A stretch of DNA of 64,000 nucleotides from Arenimonas terrae (lineage in GTDB: Bacteria > Pseudomonadota > Gammaproteobacteria > Xanthomonadales > Xanthomonadaceae), in contig NZ_SMDR01000001.1 of NCBI RefSeq assembly GCF_006265115.1, forward strand, positions 744,001 to 808,000. The letters are read 5' to 3'. The position numbers were made by a program, and so were the translations under genes. The notes under the pieces are model-generated. The model worked only from the letters and a program-made list of their open reading frames with translations. It did not search any database and had not been told where the DNA came from. Shown here piece after piece: positions 38,794-48,038 of this stretch. The stretch's first letter is position 1. Every line of letters starts with the position of its first letter.

Positions 38794-39360
38794 TCACTTC
38801 ACCCGCGAGACGTATTCGCCGGAGCGGGTGTCGACCTTGATGATCTCGTCCTGGTTCACGAACAGCGGCACGCGCACCACGGCGCCGGTCTCGAGCTTGG
38901 CCGGCTTGCCGCCGCCGCCCGAGGTGTCGCCGCGCACGCCCGGGTCGGTCTCGACGATCTTGAGCTCGACGAAGTTCGGCGCCTGCACCGCGATCGGGGT
39001 GCCGTTCCACAGCGTGACCACGCAGGCTTCCTCGCCCTTGAGCCAGTTCTTGGTCTCGCCGATGCCGGTGGCGTCGGCCTGGACCTGCTCGAAGGTCTCC
39101 TGCTGCATGAAGTGCCAGTACTCGCCGTCGGCGTAGAGGAACTGCATGTCCGTGTCGATGACGTCGGCGGCTTCGAGGCTGTCGGTGGCCTTCATCGTCA
39201 GCTCGACCACGCGGCCGGTCTTGATGAAGCGGTACTTCACGCGGGTGAAGGCCTGGCCCTTGCCCGGCTTGACGTACTCGGTGTCGGTGATCACGCACGG
39301 CTCGCCGTTGACGATGATCTTCATGCCGTTCTTGACGTCGTTCATGCCATAGCTGGCCAT
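38794..39360 (-). CDS. efp: Translation elongation factor P
   Basis: A 188-residue EF-P, which helps ribosomes through polyproline stretches. Three beta-barrel domains are of normal length, and Lys34 lies in the conserved PGKGQAF loop, the site of beta-lysylation by EpmA and EpmB. The enzyme EpmB is encoded divergently 104 bp away. The high proline content of several proteins here (DUF2339 linker, DUF4190 N terminus) are plausible clients. Confidence 0.97.
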   Translation of the reverse strand: MASYGMNDVKNGMKIIVNGEPCVITDTEYVKPGKGQAFTRVKYRFIKTGRVVELTMKATDSLEAADVIDTDMQFLYADGEYWHFMQQETFEQVQADATGIGETKNWLKGEEACVVTLWNGTPIAVQAPNFVELKIVETDPGVRGDTSGGGGKPAKLETGAVVRVPLFVNQDEIIKVDTRSGEYVSRVK

Positions 39361-39464
39361 GTGGAGCTCCTGGGTGAAGTGCCGGGCCGCCGGGTCTGCG
39401 TGGGCGGCTGGACGGCTACAATGGTGACCGTGCCGGGACCCGCCGGGTCCCGTTGAAGCCCGAC

Positions 39465-40487
39465 ATGATAACCGCCAAGCCCCTGTCTTCGCAGCAGAAT
39501 GCCGCCAACGGCCCGGTCCGCTGGCAGTCGCTGTGGCGCGACGCCATCCGCGACCCGCGCGAACTGCTGGACCTGCTGGGCCTGCCGGAACTGGCGGCGC
39601 GGGTTTCCGACGCAGCCGCCGCGCAGTTTCCGCTGCGGGTGCCGCGCGGGTTCGTGGCCCGCATGCGCCCCGGCGACCCGGCCGATCCGCTGCTGCGCCA
39701 GGTGCTGCCGCTGGACGACGAGGACCGGGTGGTCCCGGGCTTCGGGCTGGACGCGGTCGGCGACCGCGAGGCCCGCGGCGGCACCGGGGTGATCCACAAG
39801 TACGAAGGCCGCGCCCTGCTGGTCGCGACCGGCAGCTGCGCGGTGCACTGCCGCTACTGTTTCCGCCGGCATTTCCCCTATGGTGAGGAAACCGCCGCGG
39901 CCAACCAATGGCGCGAAGCCCTGGACTACCTGGCGGCCGACCCGACGGTCGCCGAAGTGCTGCTGTCGGGCGGCGACCCCCTGTCCCTGGCCACGCCCAA
40001 ACTTGCCGAGTTCACCCAGGCCCTGGCGGCCCTGCCCCACGTCCGGCGCCTGCGCCTGCACACCCGCCTGCCGGTGGTCCTGCCCGAGCGGGTGGACGCC
40101 GAACTGCTGGACTGGCTGGCCGCCCTGCCCCAGCAGGTGGTGGTCGTGGTCCATGCCAACCACGCCCAAGAGATCGACGCCCCGGTGGCCGCGGCCCTGG
40201 CGGCGCTGCGCGGGACCGGCGCCACCCTGCTCAACCAGGCCGTGCTGCTGCGCGGGGTCAACGACGACGCGGCTACGCTGGCGGCGCTGTCCGAGCGCCT
40301 GTTCGAGGCCGGGGTCCTTCCGTATTACCTGCACCAGTTGGACCGGGTCGCCGGCACCGCCCATTTCGAGGTCCCTGAGAACCGGGCCCGGACCCTGCAC
40401 GCCGAGCTGGCGGCCTGCCTGCCCGGCTACCTGGTCCCGCGCCTGGTCCGGGAAGTGGCCGGAGCGCCCGCCAAACTGCCCCTGTAG
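39465..40487 (+). CDS. epmB: EF-P lysyl-lysine 2,3-aminomutase EpmB
   Basis: A 340-residue radical-SAM enzyme that supplies (R)-beta-lysine for modification of EF-P. The cluster motif [15 protein letters not shown] (CxxxCxxC) is intact, [10 protein letters not shown] and [16 protein letters not shown] match the KamA/YjeK family, and the PLP Lys is expected near [12 protein letters not shown] at 39465 is used; a TTG four codons earlier is in frame. TACAAT at 39417-39422 may be its -10 box. Divergent from efp, so substrate protein and modifying enzyme can share control. EpmA is not in the window. Confidence 0.93.
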   Translation: MITAKPLSSQQNAANGPVRWQSLWRDAIRDPRELLDLLGLPELAARVSDAAAAQFPLRVPRGFVARMRPGDPADPLLRQVLPLDDEDRVVPGFGLDAVGDREARGGTGVIHKYEGRALLVATGSCAVHCRYCFRRHFPYGEETAAANQWREALDYLAADPTVAEVLLSGGDPLSLATPKLAEFTQALAALPHVRRLRLHTRLPVVLPERVDAELLDWLAALPQQVVVVVHANHAQEIDAPVAAALAALRGTGATLLNQAVLLRGVNDDAATLAALSERLFEAGVLPYYLHQLDRVAGTAHFEVPENRARTLHAELAACLPGYLVPRLVREVAGAPAKLPL

Positions 40488-40565
40488 TGATGTTGACTGA
40501 CCGACATTCTGGTATTGTCTCAATCCCCCCGTGCAAGCCCTTGATACGTAAAGGAGTACCTCTGG

Positions 40566-42641
40566 ATGGCACAGCAGGACGCCGTGATCCGCTTGCTCCT
40601 GGTGGAAGATCGCCTCGAGGACGCTGAACAACTCATCAGCCATCTGCGCAATGGCGGCATGGCCGTGCGCCCTCAGCGCCCGGAGTCCGAGGACGAGCTC
40701 GTGCAGCTGCTCGCCAGCCAGAGCATCGACCTGGTGCTGGCGGCTTTCGAAGCGAAATACCTGCCGCTGGCCACCGTCGTCGAGCGCGTGAACGCCACCG
40801 GCAAGGACATTCCGGTCCTGGCCTCCACCAACGTCCTGGACGAGAAGACCGCGCTGGCCGCCCTGGCCGCCGGCACCCGCGACGTCGCCCTGCGCAACCA
40901 CGCCGGCCACGTCCAGGCGGTGGTGCGCAGCGAATTCGCCGCCCTCCAGGCGCGCCGCGGCCTGCGCCACCTGGAAGCCTCGCTGCGCGAGACCGAGCGC
41001 CGCTGCGACGCCCTGATCGCCTCCTCGCGCGACCCGATCGCCTACGTGCACGAAGGCATGCACATCCGCGCCAACGACGCCTACCTGGAGATGTTCGGCT
41101 TCGAGGGTTTCGACGAGATCGAGGGCCTGTCCGTGCTCGACCTGATCGCGCCCCAGCACGCCGACACCTTCAAGCAGGTGCTCAAGAAATTGACCAAGGG
41201 CGAGGCCCCGCCCAAGCAACTCGAGCTGCAGGCGCAGCGCGCCGACGGCAGCACCTTCGACGCGGTGATGGAATTCACGCCAGCCACCTACGAGGGCGAA
41301 GCCTGTCTGCAGATCGTGTTCCGCCAGCAGACGGTGGACGCCGAGATGGTCAAGGAGCTGGACACCCTGCGCCAGCGCGACACCCTCACCGGCCTGTTCA
41401 ACCGCCAGCACTTCATGACCGAACTCGAAGCCGCGGTGGCGCGCGCCGCCGACGGCAAGGGCCAGCAGGCTTTCCTGCTGGTCGAACCGGACCACTACGA
41501 GAACCTGCTGGGCGAGATCGGCCTGGCGCATGCCGACGACCTGATCAAGGGCATCGCCGAACGCCTGCAGTCGGCCCTGGACGAGAACACCCTCGCCGCC
41601 CGCCTCAGCGACCACAGCTTCGTGGTGCTGTGCCTGGCGCACGACCACAACCACAGCCAGGCGCAGGCCGAGCGCATCCGCGAAGCCTTCCACGGCCACA
41701 TCCTGGAGGTCGGCGACCGCTCGCTGAACCTGGGCGTGAGCATCGGCGGCGTGCAGATCGGCGAGAAGGTCGCCAGCGTGTCGCAGGTGATGGGCAAGTC
41801 CAGCCAGTGCCTGGCGTCCGCCGTCGGCATGGGCGGCAACCGCATCGAAATCTTCGACCCGGCGGCGCGCGACCGCGCCGAGGAAGAGCGCATCCAGGCC
41901 TGGGTCGAGCGCATCCGCGAGGCGCTCACCGGCGACCAGTTCGTGCTGCACTACCAGCCGATCATCAGCCTCACCGGCGCCGAGGAAGAAAACTACGACG
42001 TCTACCTGCGAATGAAGGGCCCGGGCGGCGAGATCATCCCGCCGATGACCTACCTGGCCATCGCCGAAGAGCACGGGCTGCTCGACGACATCGACCGCTG
42101 GGTCATCCAGCACGCGATCCAGGTGATCGCCGAGCGCATGAAGGCGGGCAAGCACACCAACCTGTTCGTCAAGGTCACGCCGGCCTCGCTGACCGAGGGC
42201 GGCCTGGATGCGTTCATCGGCGAGCAGCTCGCGGCCCACGACGTGCCGGGCGACCGGCTGGTCCTGCAGATCCCGGAATCGAAGGTGTTCACCCACCTCA
42301 AGGCCGTTCAGTCGTTCCAGAAGGCGGTGTCGGCCGTGGGCTGCCGGGTCGCGCTGGAGCAGTTCGGCTCCGGCCTGAACTCGTTCCAGATGCTCAGCCA
42401 CTTCGACCCGGCCATCCTGAAGATCGACCGCGGCTTCATCACCGAGCTGGGGAAGAACGCCGAGGTGCAGAAGCAGGTGCGCGAGATGGTCAACAAGGCG
42501 CACGAGGCCGGCAAGCTGACGGTGGCCGAATTCGTCTCCGACGCCACCACCATGAGCGTGCTGTTCGGTATGGGCATGGACTTCGTCGAGGGCAACTTCC
42601 TCGCCGCCGCGGGCCCGCAGATGAACTACGACTTCGGGTAG
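40566..42641 (+). CDS. fimX: FimX-like c-di-GMP receptor (REC-PAS-degenerate GGDEF-degenerate EAL)
   Basis: A 691-residue protein, the same length as Pseudomonas FimX. Domains in order: receiver-like (about 1-125, lacking a clear phospho-acceptor set), PAS (about 140-260), GGDEF-like (about 275-420) and EAL-like (about 430-691). The GGDEF motif is replaced by SDHSF (348-352), and the EAL motif is replaced by DVY (478-480), so neither synthesis nor hydrolysis of c-di-GMP is likely. FimX proteins bind c-di-GMP through the EAL domain and control type IV pilus assembly through PilZ and PilB. TTGACT followed by TATTGT lies upstream but with a poor 14-base spacing. Confidence 0.88.
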   Translation: MAQQDAVIRLLLVEDRLEDAEQLISHLRNGGMAVRPQRPESEDELVQLLASQSIDLVLAAFEAKYLPLATVVERVNATGKDIPVLASTNVLDEKTALAALAAGTRDVALRNHAGHVQAVVRSEFAALQARRGLRHLEASLRETERRCDALIASSRDPIAYVHEGMHIRANDAYLEMFGFEGFDEIEGLSVLDLIAPQHADTFKQVLKKLTKGEAPPKQLELQAQRADGSTFDAVMEFTPATYEGEACLQIVFRQQTVDAEMVKELDTLRQRDTLTGLFNRQHFMTELEAAVARAADGKGQQAFLLVEPDHYENLLGEIGLAHADDLIKGIAERLQSALDENTLAARLSDHSFVVLCLAHDHNHSQAQAERIREAFHGHILEVGDRSLNLGVSIGGVQIGEKVASVSQVMGKSSQCLASAVGMGGNRIEIFDPAARDRAEEERIQAWVERIREALTGDQFVLHYQPIISLTGAEEENYDVYLRMKGPGGEIIPPMTYLAIAEEHGLLDDIDRWVIQHAIQVIAERMKAGKHTNLFVKVTPASLTEGGLDAFIGEQLAAHDVPGDRLVLQIPESKVFTHLKAVQSFQKAVSAVGCRVALEQFGSGLNSFQMLSHFDPAILKIDRGFITELGKNAEVQKQVREMVNKAHEAGKLTVAEFVSDATTMSVLFGMGMDFVEGNFLAAAGPQMNYDFG

Positions 42642-42733
42642 GTTTCGAGGCCTTGGCCTCGAAACCCCCACGATTCGCTGCGCGAATCGCGGGCCCCGTA
42701 CCAGTTACATCCAAACTCCGCGCCGTTGGCGCG
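42641..42733. repeat. Three successive inverted repeats after fimX
   Basis: The 152-bp gap between fimX and htpX contains three perfect or near-perfect hairpins: 42641-42666 (GGTTTCGAGG, loop CCTTGG, CCTCGAAACC), 42671-42689 (CGATTCGC, loop TGC, GCGAATCG) and 42719-42733 (CGCGCC, GTT, GGCGCG). None has a U tract. They may protect or end the fimX message, or be a REP-like element. The rest of the gap shows no ORF or other signal. Confidence 0.6.
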
Positions 42734-42793
42734 CCCCCTTACCAAGAGGGCTCCCCAAGCCGAAACAGTGCGACAAGGCCCTGGGCCGGAGCC

Positions 42794-43693
42794 TCAGCCG
42801 CGGACGGTCGCGGCCTGGGCCGGCGCGTCGCGCAGGGCCTGGATGCGCTCGGCCAGCGGCGGATGGCTCATGAACAGCCGCTTGAGTCCGCCGCCGACGC
42901 TGCCCGAGATGCCGAAGGCGCGCACCTGGCTGGGCAGCGTGCTCTGGCCATAGGTGCTGGCCAGGCGCTGCAGCGCCGCGATCATCTTTTCGCGGCCGGC
43001 CAGGCTGGCGCCGCCGGCATCGGCGCGGAACTCGCGCCAGCGGCTGAACCACATGGCGATGATCGAGGCGAACAGGCCGAAGACGATGTCGAGTACGAAC
43101 ACGATGGCGTAATAAGCCAGGCCGCCGCCCTCGCGGTTGCCGCTGATCGCCGAGTCGATGATGCGGCCGACGACGCGGGCCAGGAAGATCACGAAAGTGT
43201 TGAGCACGCCCTGGATCAGCGCCATGGTCACCATGTCGCCGTTGGCGACATGGCTGACCTCATGGGCCAGCACTGCCTCGGCTTCGTCGCGGTTCATCGC
43301 CCGCAGCAGGCCGGTGGAGACCGCGACCAGCGAGTTGTTGCGGCTCGGGCCGGTCGCGAAGGCATTGATCTCGGGGGCGTCGTAGATGCCCACTTCCGGC
43401 ATCTTGATGCCCGCCGCCTCGGCCTGGCGCCGCACGGTGTTGTACAACCAGGTCTCGTGCTCGTTGCGCGGCTGATCGATCACGTGCATGCCGGTGGTGC
43501 GCTTGGCGACCCACTTGGAGATGGCGAGCGAAAACAGCGAGCCGCCGAAGCCGAACACGGCGGCGAACACCAGCAGTACGCCGTTGTTGCCCAGGGTGAC
43601 GCCGAAGACGTTCTGCAGCACGCTCAGGACGATGCCGAGCAGCACCATCACGGCGAGATTGGTGGCGAGGAACAGGGCGATGCGCTTGAACAT
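42794..43693 (-). CDS. htpX: Protease HtpX
   Basis: A 299-residue M48 membrane metalloprotease that degrades damaged inner-membrane proteins. The zinc motif [11 protein letters not shown] and the third-ligand region [15 protein letters not shown] are intact, with two N-terminal helices (about 5-55) and two more near residues 150-215. Start [12 protein letters not shown] is the family N terminus; upstream codons in the open frame are noncoding. It is divergent from gluQ. Confidence 0.95.
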   Translation of the reverse strand: MFKRIALFLATNLAVMVLLGIVLSVLQNVFGVTLGNNGVLLVFAAVFGFGGSLFSLAISKWVAKRTTGMHVIDQPRNEHETWLYNTVRRQAEAAGIKMPEVGIYDAPEINAFATGPSRNNSLVAVSTGLLRAMNRDEAEAVLAHEVSHVANGDMVTMALIQGVLNTFVIFLARVVGRIIDSAISGNREGGGLAYYAIVFVLDIVFGLFASIIAMWFSRWREFRADAGGASLAGREKMIAALQRLASTYGQSTLPSQVRAFGISGSVGGGLKRLFMSHPPLAERIQALRDAPAQAATVRG

Positions 43694-43779
43694 GGGGGCG
43701 AGTCCGTGGAATGTGGCAAGGGCGCGCTGTCGCGCGCTGGGGGTTAAATGTACGCTGCGCTTGTGAAATTCAAGTCGCC

Positions 43780-44673
43780 ATGAGCCCAGCCCCGCGCCAC
43801 CGCGGACGTTTCGCGCCCTCGCCCACCGGCCCGCTGCACTTCGGCTCGCTGGTCGCGGCCCTGGGCAGCTGGATGATCGCGCGCCGCGCCGGCGGCGACT
43901 GGCTGGTGCGCATCGAAGACCTGGACCCGCCGCGGGAAGTTCCCGGCGCGGCTGAACGCCAGCTTCAGGTCCTGCACGCTTTCGGCATGGCACCGGACGG
44001 GCCGGTGCTCCACCAGAGCACGCGCGGCGCTCGCTACGAGCAGGCCCTGCGCCGGCTGCTCGAGTCCGGCGACGCTTTCGAATGCCGCTGCAGCCGCAGC
44101 GAACTCGAGGCCGTGGGCGGCATCCACCGGCACTGCATCGGCCGCGACAACACCCGGCCGGCGGCGGTCCGGCTGCGGCTGCCCGATGGCGGGCTGGGAT
44201 TCGATGACGCTCTGCAGGGCCGTTTCGTGCAGGACCTGGGTCGGGAGGTCGGCGATGTCGTGCTCCGCCGCGCCGACGGTTTCTGGGCCTACCAGTTGGC
44301 GGTCGTGGTGGACGACGCCGACCAGGGCATCACCTGCGTCGTGCGTGGCGCCGACCTGCTCGACTCGACGCCCCGGCAGATCTACCTGCAGCAGCGACTG
44401 GGCCTGCCGACACCGGACTACATGCACCTGCCGCTGGTGCTGGACGCGACCGGGCAGAAGCTCGGCAAATCGCTGCAGGCGCTGCCGGTGGACGCGAACG
44501 ATCCCTGGCCGGCGCTCGCGGCCGCCTGGGGTTTCCTCGGCCAGGAGCGCGGCGCACTGGCCCGCCGCGGGACGACGGCGGAAGCGCTGCAGCACGCCCT
44601 GCAGCATTTCGACCCGCAGCGCCTGCCGCGCACGCGGGGGCATGCCGTTAGCGCGATTGTCGAGGGCGGGTGA
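43780..44673 (+). CDS. gluQ: Glutamyl-Q tRNA(Asp) synthetase
   Basis: A 297-residue truncated glutamyl-tRNA synthetase that attaches glutamate to queuosine in tRNA-Asp. HIGH-type motif: [17 protein letters not shown]; zinc site [10 protein letters not shown] with HCIGRD; KMSKS-type motif KLGKSLQA. It lacks the anticodon-binding domain, as expected for GluQ-RS. ATG at 43780 gives the family start; the open frame upstream is not conserved. In E. coli gluQ follows dksA; here the DksA-like gene is 12 kb away. Confidence 0.93.
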   Translation: MSPAPRHRGRFAPSPTGPLHFGSLVAALGSWMIARRAGGDWLVRIEDLDPPREVPGAAERQLQVLHAFGMAPDGPVLHQSTRGARYEQALRRLLESGDAFECRCSRSELEAVGGIHRHCIGRDNTRPAAVRLRLPDGGLGFDDALQGRFVQDLGREVGDVVLRRADGFWAYQLAVVVDDADQGITCVVRGADLLDSTPRQIYLQQRLGLPTPDYMHLPLVLDATGQKLGKSLQALPVDANDPWPALAAAWGFLGQERGALARRGTTAEALQHALQHFDPQRLPRTRGHAVSAIVEGG

Positions 44674-44778
44674 AAGCCAACCGGCAGGCGACCCCGGTCG
44701 CTTGCGCGCGCCCCCGGCCTGGAGGATGCTTCGGGGCCCAACCGTCGCCGCCGCGACGCGAACTTCCCGGTGCCCTTC

Positions 44779-45279
44779 ATGTCGCAAGTCCGCATCATCA
44801 AGAAGTATCCGAACCGCCGGCTCTACGACACCGAGATCTCCAGTTACATCACCCTCGAAGACGTTCGCCAGCTGATCGTCGACCGCGAAGAGTTCACCGT
44901 GCGCGACGCCAAGACCGGCAACGACCTCACGCGCTCGGTACTGATGCAGATCATCGCCGAACACGAGGAACACGGGCAGCCGATCTTCACCACCGAGCTG
45001 CTGACCCAGGTCATCCGTTTCCGCGGCGACTCGCTGCAGGGGATCATGGGCAACTTCCTCGAACGCAGCCTGCAGTTCTTCCTCGACCAGCAGCAGCAGT
45101 TCCGCGGCACCGTCGGCAGCCTGGTCGGCCAGGCGCCGTGGGCCCTGCTCAACCAACTGGCCGAACGCAACATGGACCTGTGGAAGTCCTTCCAGCAGGG
45201 GCTCGGCGGCACCTCGGCCGCGCCACCCGCCAAGGGCAAGGCCGCCGGCAAGTCCAGCCCGCGCGCGCGTCCGCGCTGA
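44779..45279 (+). CDS. phaR: Polyhydroxyalkanoate synthesis regulator PhaR
   Basis: A 166-residue regulator that binds DNA and PHA granules. The N-terminal DNA-binding block RIIKKYPNRRLYDTEISSYITL is highly characteristic, followed by a PHB accumulation regulatory segment (TTELLTQVIRFRGDSLQGIMGNFLERSL) and a Gln-rich and basic tail. ATG at 44779 is preferred to the GTG three codons earlier. It lies 10 bp before phaB, so both are one unit. Confidence 0.92.
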   Translation: MSQVRIIKKYPNRRLYDTEISSYITLEDVRQLIVDREEFTVRDAKTGNDLTRSVLMQIIAEHEEHGQPIFTTELLTQVIRFRGDSLQGIMGNFLERSLQFFLDQQQQFRGTVGSLVGQAPWALLNQLAERNMDLWKSFQQGLGGTSAAPPAKGKAAGKSSPRARPR

Positions 45280-45289
45280 GCCGGCGCCG

Positions 45290-46030
45290 ATGACGTCCCG
45301 CATCGCGCTGGTCACCGGCGGCACCGGCGGCATCGGCCGCGAAACCTGCCGGCAGCTGGCCCAGGCCGGCCTGCGCGTGGTCGCGGGCGACCTGCCGGTC
45401 GACGCCGCGCGGCGCGAGGAGTTCCGCGCCGCCATGGCCGGTTTCGACGTGGACTTCCAGCCGATGGACGTCACCGACCCCGCGTCCTGCGCCGCCGCCA
45501 TCGCCGCCATCGAGGCCAGCCACGGCCCGGTCGATGTACTGGTGAACGGCGCCGGCATCACCCGCGACGCCACCCTGCGCAAGATGAGCCGCGAACAGTG
45601 GGACGCCGTGCTTTCGGTCAACCTCGACAGCGTGTTCACCCTGTGCAAGCTGGTGGTGGACGGCATGTGCGAGCGCGGCTACGGCCGCATCGTCAACATC
45701 AGCTCGGTCAACGGCCAGACCGGCCAGTTCGGCCAGACCAACTACGCCGCGGCCAAGGCCGGCATGCACGGTTTCACCATGGCCCTGGCGCGCGAAGTGG
45801 CGCGCAAGGGCGTCACGGTGAACTCGATCAGCCCCGGCTACATCCGCACCGCGATGACCGAGGCCATGCCCGACGAGGTCAAGCAGCAGGTGCTGGCCAT
45901 GGTGCCGGCGGGCCGCATCGGCGAGGCGGCGGACATCGCCCGCGCCGTCGTGTTCCTGTGCGACGAGCGCGCGGATTACCTCACCGGCGTCAACCTGCCG
46001 GTCAACGGCGGGCTGTTCATCAGCTTCTGA
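45290..46030 (+). CDS. phaB: Acetoacetyl-CoA reductase
   Basis: A 246-residue NADPH-dependent short-chain dehydrogenase that reduces acetoacetyl-CoA to (R)-3-hydroxybutyryl-CoA. The cofactor loop GGTGGIG, the catalytic triad in NISSVNGQTGQFGQTNYAAAKAG (Ser, Tyr, Lys) and NSISPGYIRTAMTEAM are those of PhaB rather than FabG. Neighbouring PhaR supports the assignment. No PHA synthase or phaA is in the window. Confidence 0.9.
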   Translation: MTSRIALVTGGTGGIGRETCRQLAQAGLRVVAGDLPVDAARREEFRAAMAGFDVDFQPMDVTDPASCAAAIAAIEASHGPVDVLVNGAGITRDATLRKMSREQWDAVLSVNLDSVFTLCKLVVDGMCERGYGRIVNISSVNGQTGQFGQTNYAAAKAGMHGFTMALAREVARKGVTVNSISPGYIRTAMTEAMPDEVKQQVLAMVPAGRIGEAADIARAVVFLCDERADYLTGVNLPVNGGLFISF

Positions 46031-46033
46031 GGT

Positions 46034-47947
46034 TCAGAGCTCGCGCACCACGCGGAAACCCAGGCGCGCATGCGTGGTGTCGCCCGGCGAGGGCTGCCGG
46101 TAGGCCGAACGCGCGCGGTCGAGCGTGGACGCCCAGGACGCACCGCGGATCACCCGCTCCTCGCAGCCGGGATTGACCCAGGCCGTGCCATCGCCCGGCG
46201 CGCGCCGGTAGCTGTCGTGCCAGCAGTCCTGCACCCACTCCGACACGTTGCCGACCAGGTCGAAGGTGCCGTAGGCCTCGGCCGGGAAACTGCGCACCGG
46301 CGCCGGGCCCCAGTGGCCGTCGCTGTAGCCGGCGATCGCGTTGGACCAGCGGCGCTTGAGCTGGGACACATCGCCGTCGCCGGTCAGGTTGCCGACCACG
46401 CGCGCCGGCCGGCCGTCGCCCCAGGGATAGGCCTCGGCGCGACCGCCGCGCAGCGCGTATTCGAACTCGGCCTCGCTGGGCAGGCGGTAGCGCTGGCCGG
46501 TCTGCGCCGACAGCCAGGCGACGTAGGCCTCGGCGTCCTCGAAGGCGACGTGGATCACCGGCAGCTCGGCGGCGGCCGGACGGCCGGCGTGGTCGCGGCG
46601 CCAGTCCACGCCGGTGCGTTCGTTCATCGCGCCGCCGCGCTCGTCGTACACGGTGGAGCGGCCTCGGCGGGTGGCGAGGCTGCGGTAATTGGTGGCGGCG
46701 ACGAAGCGCCCGAATTCCCCGACCGTGGTCTCGGCGCGCGCGATCGCAAAACCGCGGGCGAAGGCCACCTCGTGCTGCGGCCCTTCGTTGTCGCTGCGCC
46801 CGGCTTCCTCCTCGGGCGAGCCCATGCGGAAAGCGCCATGCGCCAGCACCACCATCTCGGGACCCTCGCCGCCCGAGGCCAGCGGTTCGCTGAACACCTG
46901 GCCGGGACGGAAGCGGCCGTAGTGGCGCGCCAGCTCGATGCGTTCGCTCAGCGCGTCGAGGCCGCGCGCCTGCACCGAGACCCGCTCGGCTTCGGCCAGG
47001 CGTCGCGCCGCGAGCTCCAGGTCCAGCGCATCGACGGCGGCGTCGCCCTGCGCCAGCAGCTGCTCGGTGCGCGCCTGCCGCAGCTCGACGATGCGCGCGG
47101 CCATGTCCTGGGCCGCCCGCGAATCGGGCAGAACGCGCAGCGCTTCGGCCTGCAGGCGTTCGGACTCGGCGTATTCACCGGATTGCGCCGCGGCCAGGGC
47201 GCGGTTGAGCCGGTCGGCCTGCAGCCGCTCGAGGCCGTCGCGCGCGGGCACGAAGTCGGGGTAAGCCTTCAGCGCCTCGCGATAGGCGGAGACCGCTCCC
47301 TGCCCTTCGGGTTTGAAGATGCGGCCGGCGCGCGCGCGGATGTCGCCCTTGCGCACCAGCGCCTGGGCGCGCTGCGCCGCCTGCACGGCTTCGCGGTAGG
47401 AGGCCAGCGCCGGATGCTGCGGACGGGCGCGCGTCAGCACGCGCTCGAAGTGCTGGCCGTCGGCGACGCGGCCCTGCGCCAGCGCGTCGCGGCCGCGGGC
47501 GATCAGTTCGACCGCGATCGCTTCGACGCCGGCATTGGCTTCGGCGTGGTCGGGGTCGGTGGCGAGGATGGCGAGATAGCGCTCGAGCGCGCCGGGTTCG
47601 TCGGCGGCAACGTCGTCGGGACTGGTCGCGGCATCGGGCGGAGCATCGGACGGCGGTGCGGCGCTGGCCAGCAGGCGCCCGGCCTCCTGCGCGGCGACAG
47701 CGGCGCGCAGGGCGGCGCGCAGGCCGTCCTTCGGCACCGGCTCGATCACCGGCTGCCAGTCGGGGCTTTCGGTGGCCTGGTCGGCTTCGGCTTCCTCGAC
47801 CGCGATCGCGGCCTCGAGTTCGGCCGGGTCCACGGTCTGCGCGGCCGGCGCCGTTTCCGGTTCGGGCGGCGGCGGAGCCCCGCAGGCCGAGACCAGGACA
47901 CCGGCCAGCAGCAGGCCTGGCAACCGATTTCGCAGGGGCTGGGTCAT
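46034..47947 (-). CDS. Lipoprotein with C-terminal sulfatase-modifying-factor (SUMF1-like) domain
   Basis: A 637-residue lipoprotein: signal and lipobox LLLAGVLVSAC (Cys22). Residues about 60-370 are helical, Ala/Arg-rich and TPR-like (RYLAILATDPDHAEANAGVEA and similar). The C-terminal 250 residues are a formylglycine-generating-enzyme fold: FRMGSPEEEAG, ETTVGEFGRFV, YRLPSEAEFEYALRGG, GNVSEWVQDCWHD and GASWASTLDRARSA, LGFRVVREL. The paired active-site cysteines of real FGE are not evident, so a binding or structural role is more likely. It is convergent with phaB. Function unknown. Confidence 0.82.
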   Translation of the reverse strand: MTQPLRNRLPGLLLAGVLVSACGAPPPPEPETAPAAQTVDPAELEAAIAVEEAEADQATESPDWQPVIEPVPKDGLRAALRAAVAAQEAGRLLASAAPPSDAPPDAATSPDDVAADEPGALERYLAILATDPDHAEANAGVEAIAVELIARGRDALAQGRVADGQHFERVLTRARPQHPALASYREAVQAAQRAQALVRKGDIRARAGRIFKPEGQGAVSAYREALKAYPDFVPARDGLERLQADRLNRALAAAQSGEYAESERLQAEALRVLPDSRAAQDMAARIVELRQARTEQLLAQGDAAVDALDLELAARRLAEAERVSVQARGLDALSERIELARHYGRFRPGQVFSEPLASGGEGPEMVVLAHGAFRMGSPEEEAGRSDNEGPQHEVAFARGFAIARAETTVGEFGRFVAATNYRSLATRRGRSTVYDERGGAMNERTGVDWRRDHAGRPAAAELPVIHVAFEDAEAYVAWLSAQTGQRYRLPSEAEFEYALRGGRAEAYPWGDGRPARVVGNLTGDGDVSQLKRRWSNAIAGYSDGHWGPAPVRSFPAEAYGTFDLVGNVSEWVQDCWHDSYRRAPGDGTAWVNPGCEERVIRGASWASTLDRARSAYRQPSPGDTTHARLGFRVVREL

Positions 47948-48038
47948 ACCGTGATGGGTCGCGCCCGTGGCGTCGGATCGACCTGGGCGCCCCGAACTTA
48001 GGCTAAGGTGCCGGCTCCTGGCAACCGCGACGCCCCTC

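Noticed and set aside
40493-40518. TTGACT...TATTGT as a strong promoter of fimX
   Set aside because: The spacing is only 14 bases; other combinations have weak boxes, so no promoter feature was entered.
39342-42671. Very long open frames opposite real genes (for example 39342-42671 minus, 53576-56329 minus, 49137-51860 minus, 59747-62167 plus, 12890-15514 minus)
   Set aside because: They are antisense or frame shadows caused by high GC and scarce stop codons. Their translations are low-complexity (Arg, Ala, Gln, His rich) and match no family, while the opposite strand carries a complete conserved protein.
43747-43773. TTGAAT...TACATT on the minus strand as htpX promoter
   Set aside because: Spacing of 15 bases is short and no independent support was seen.
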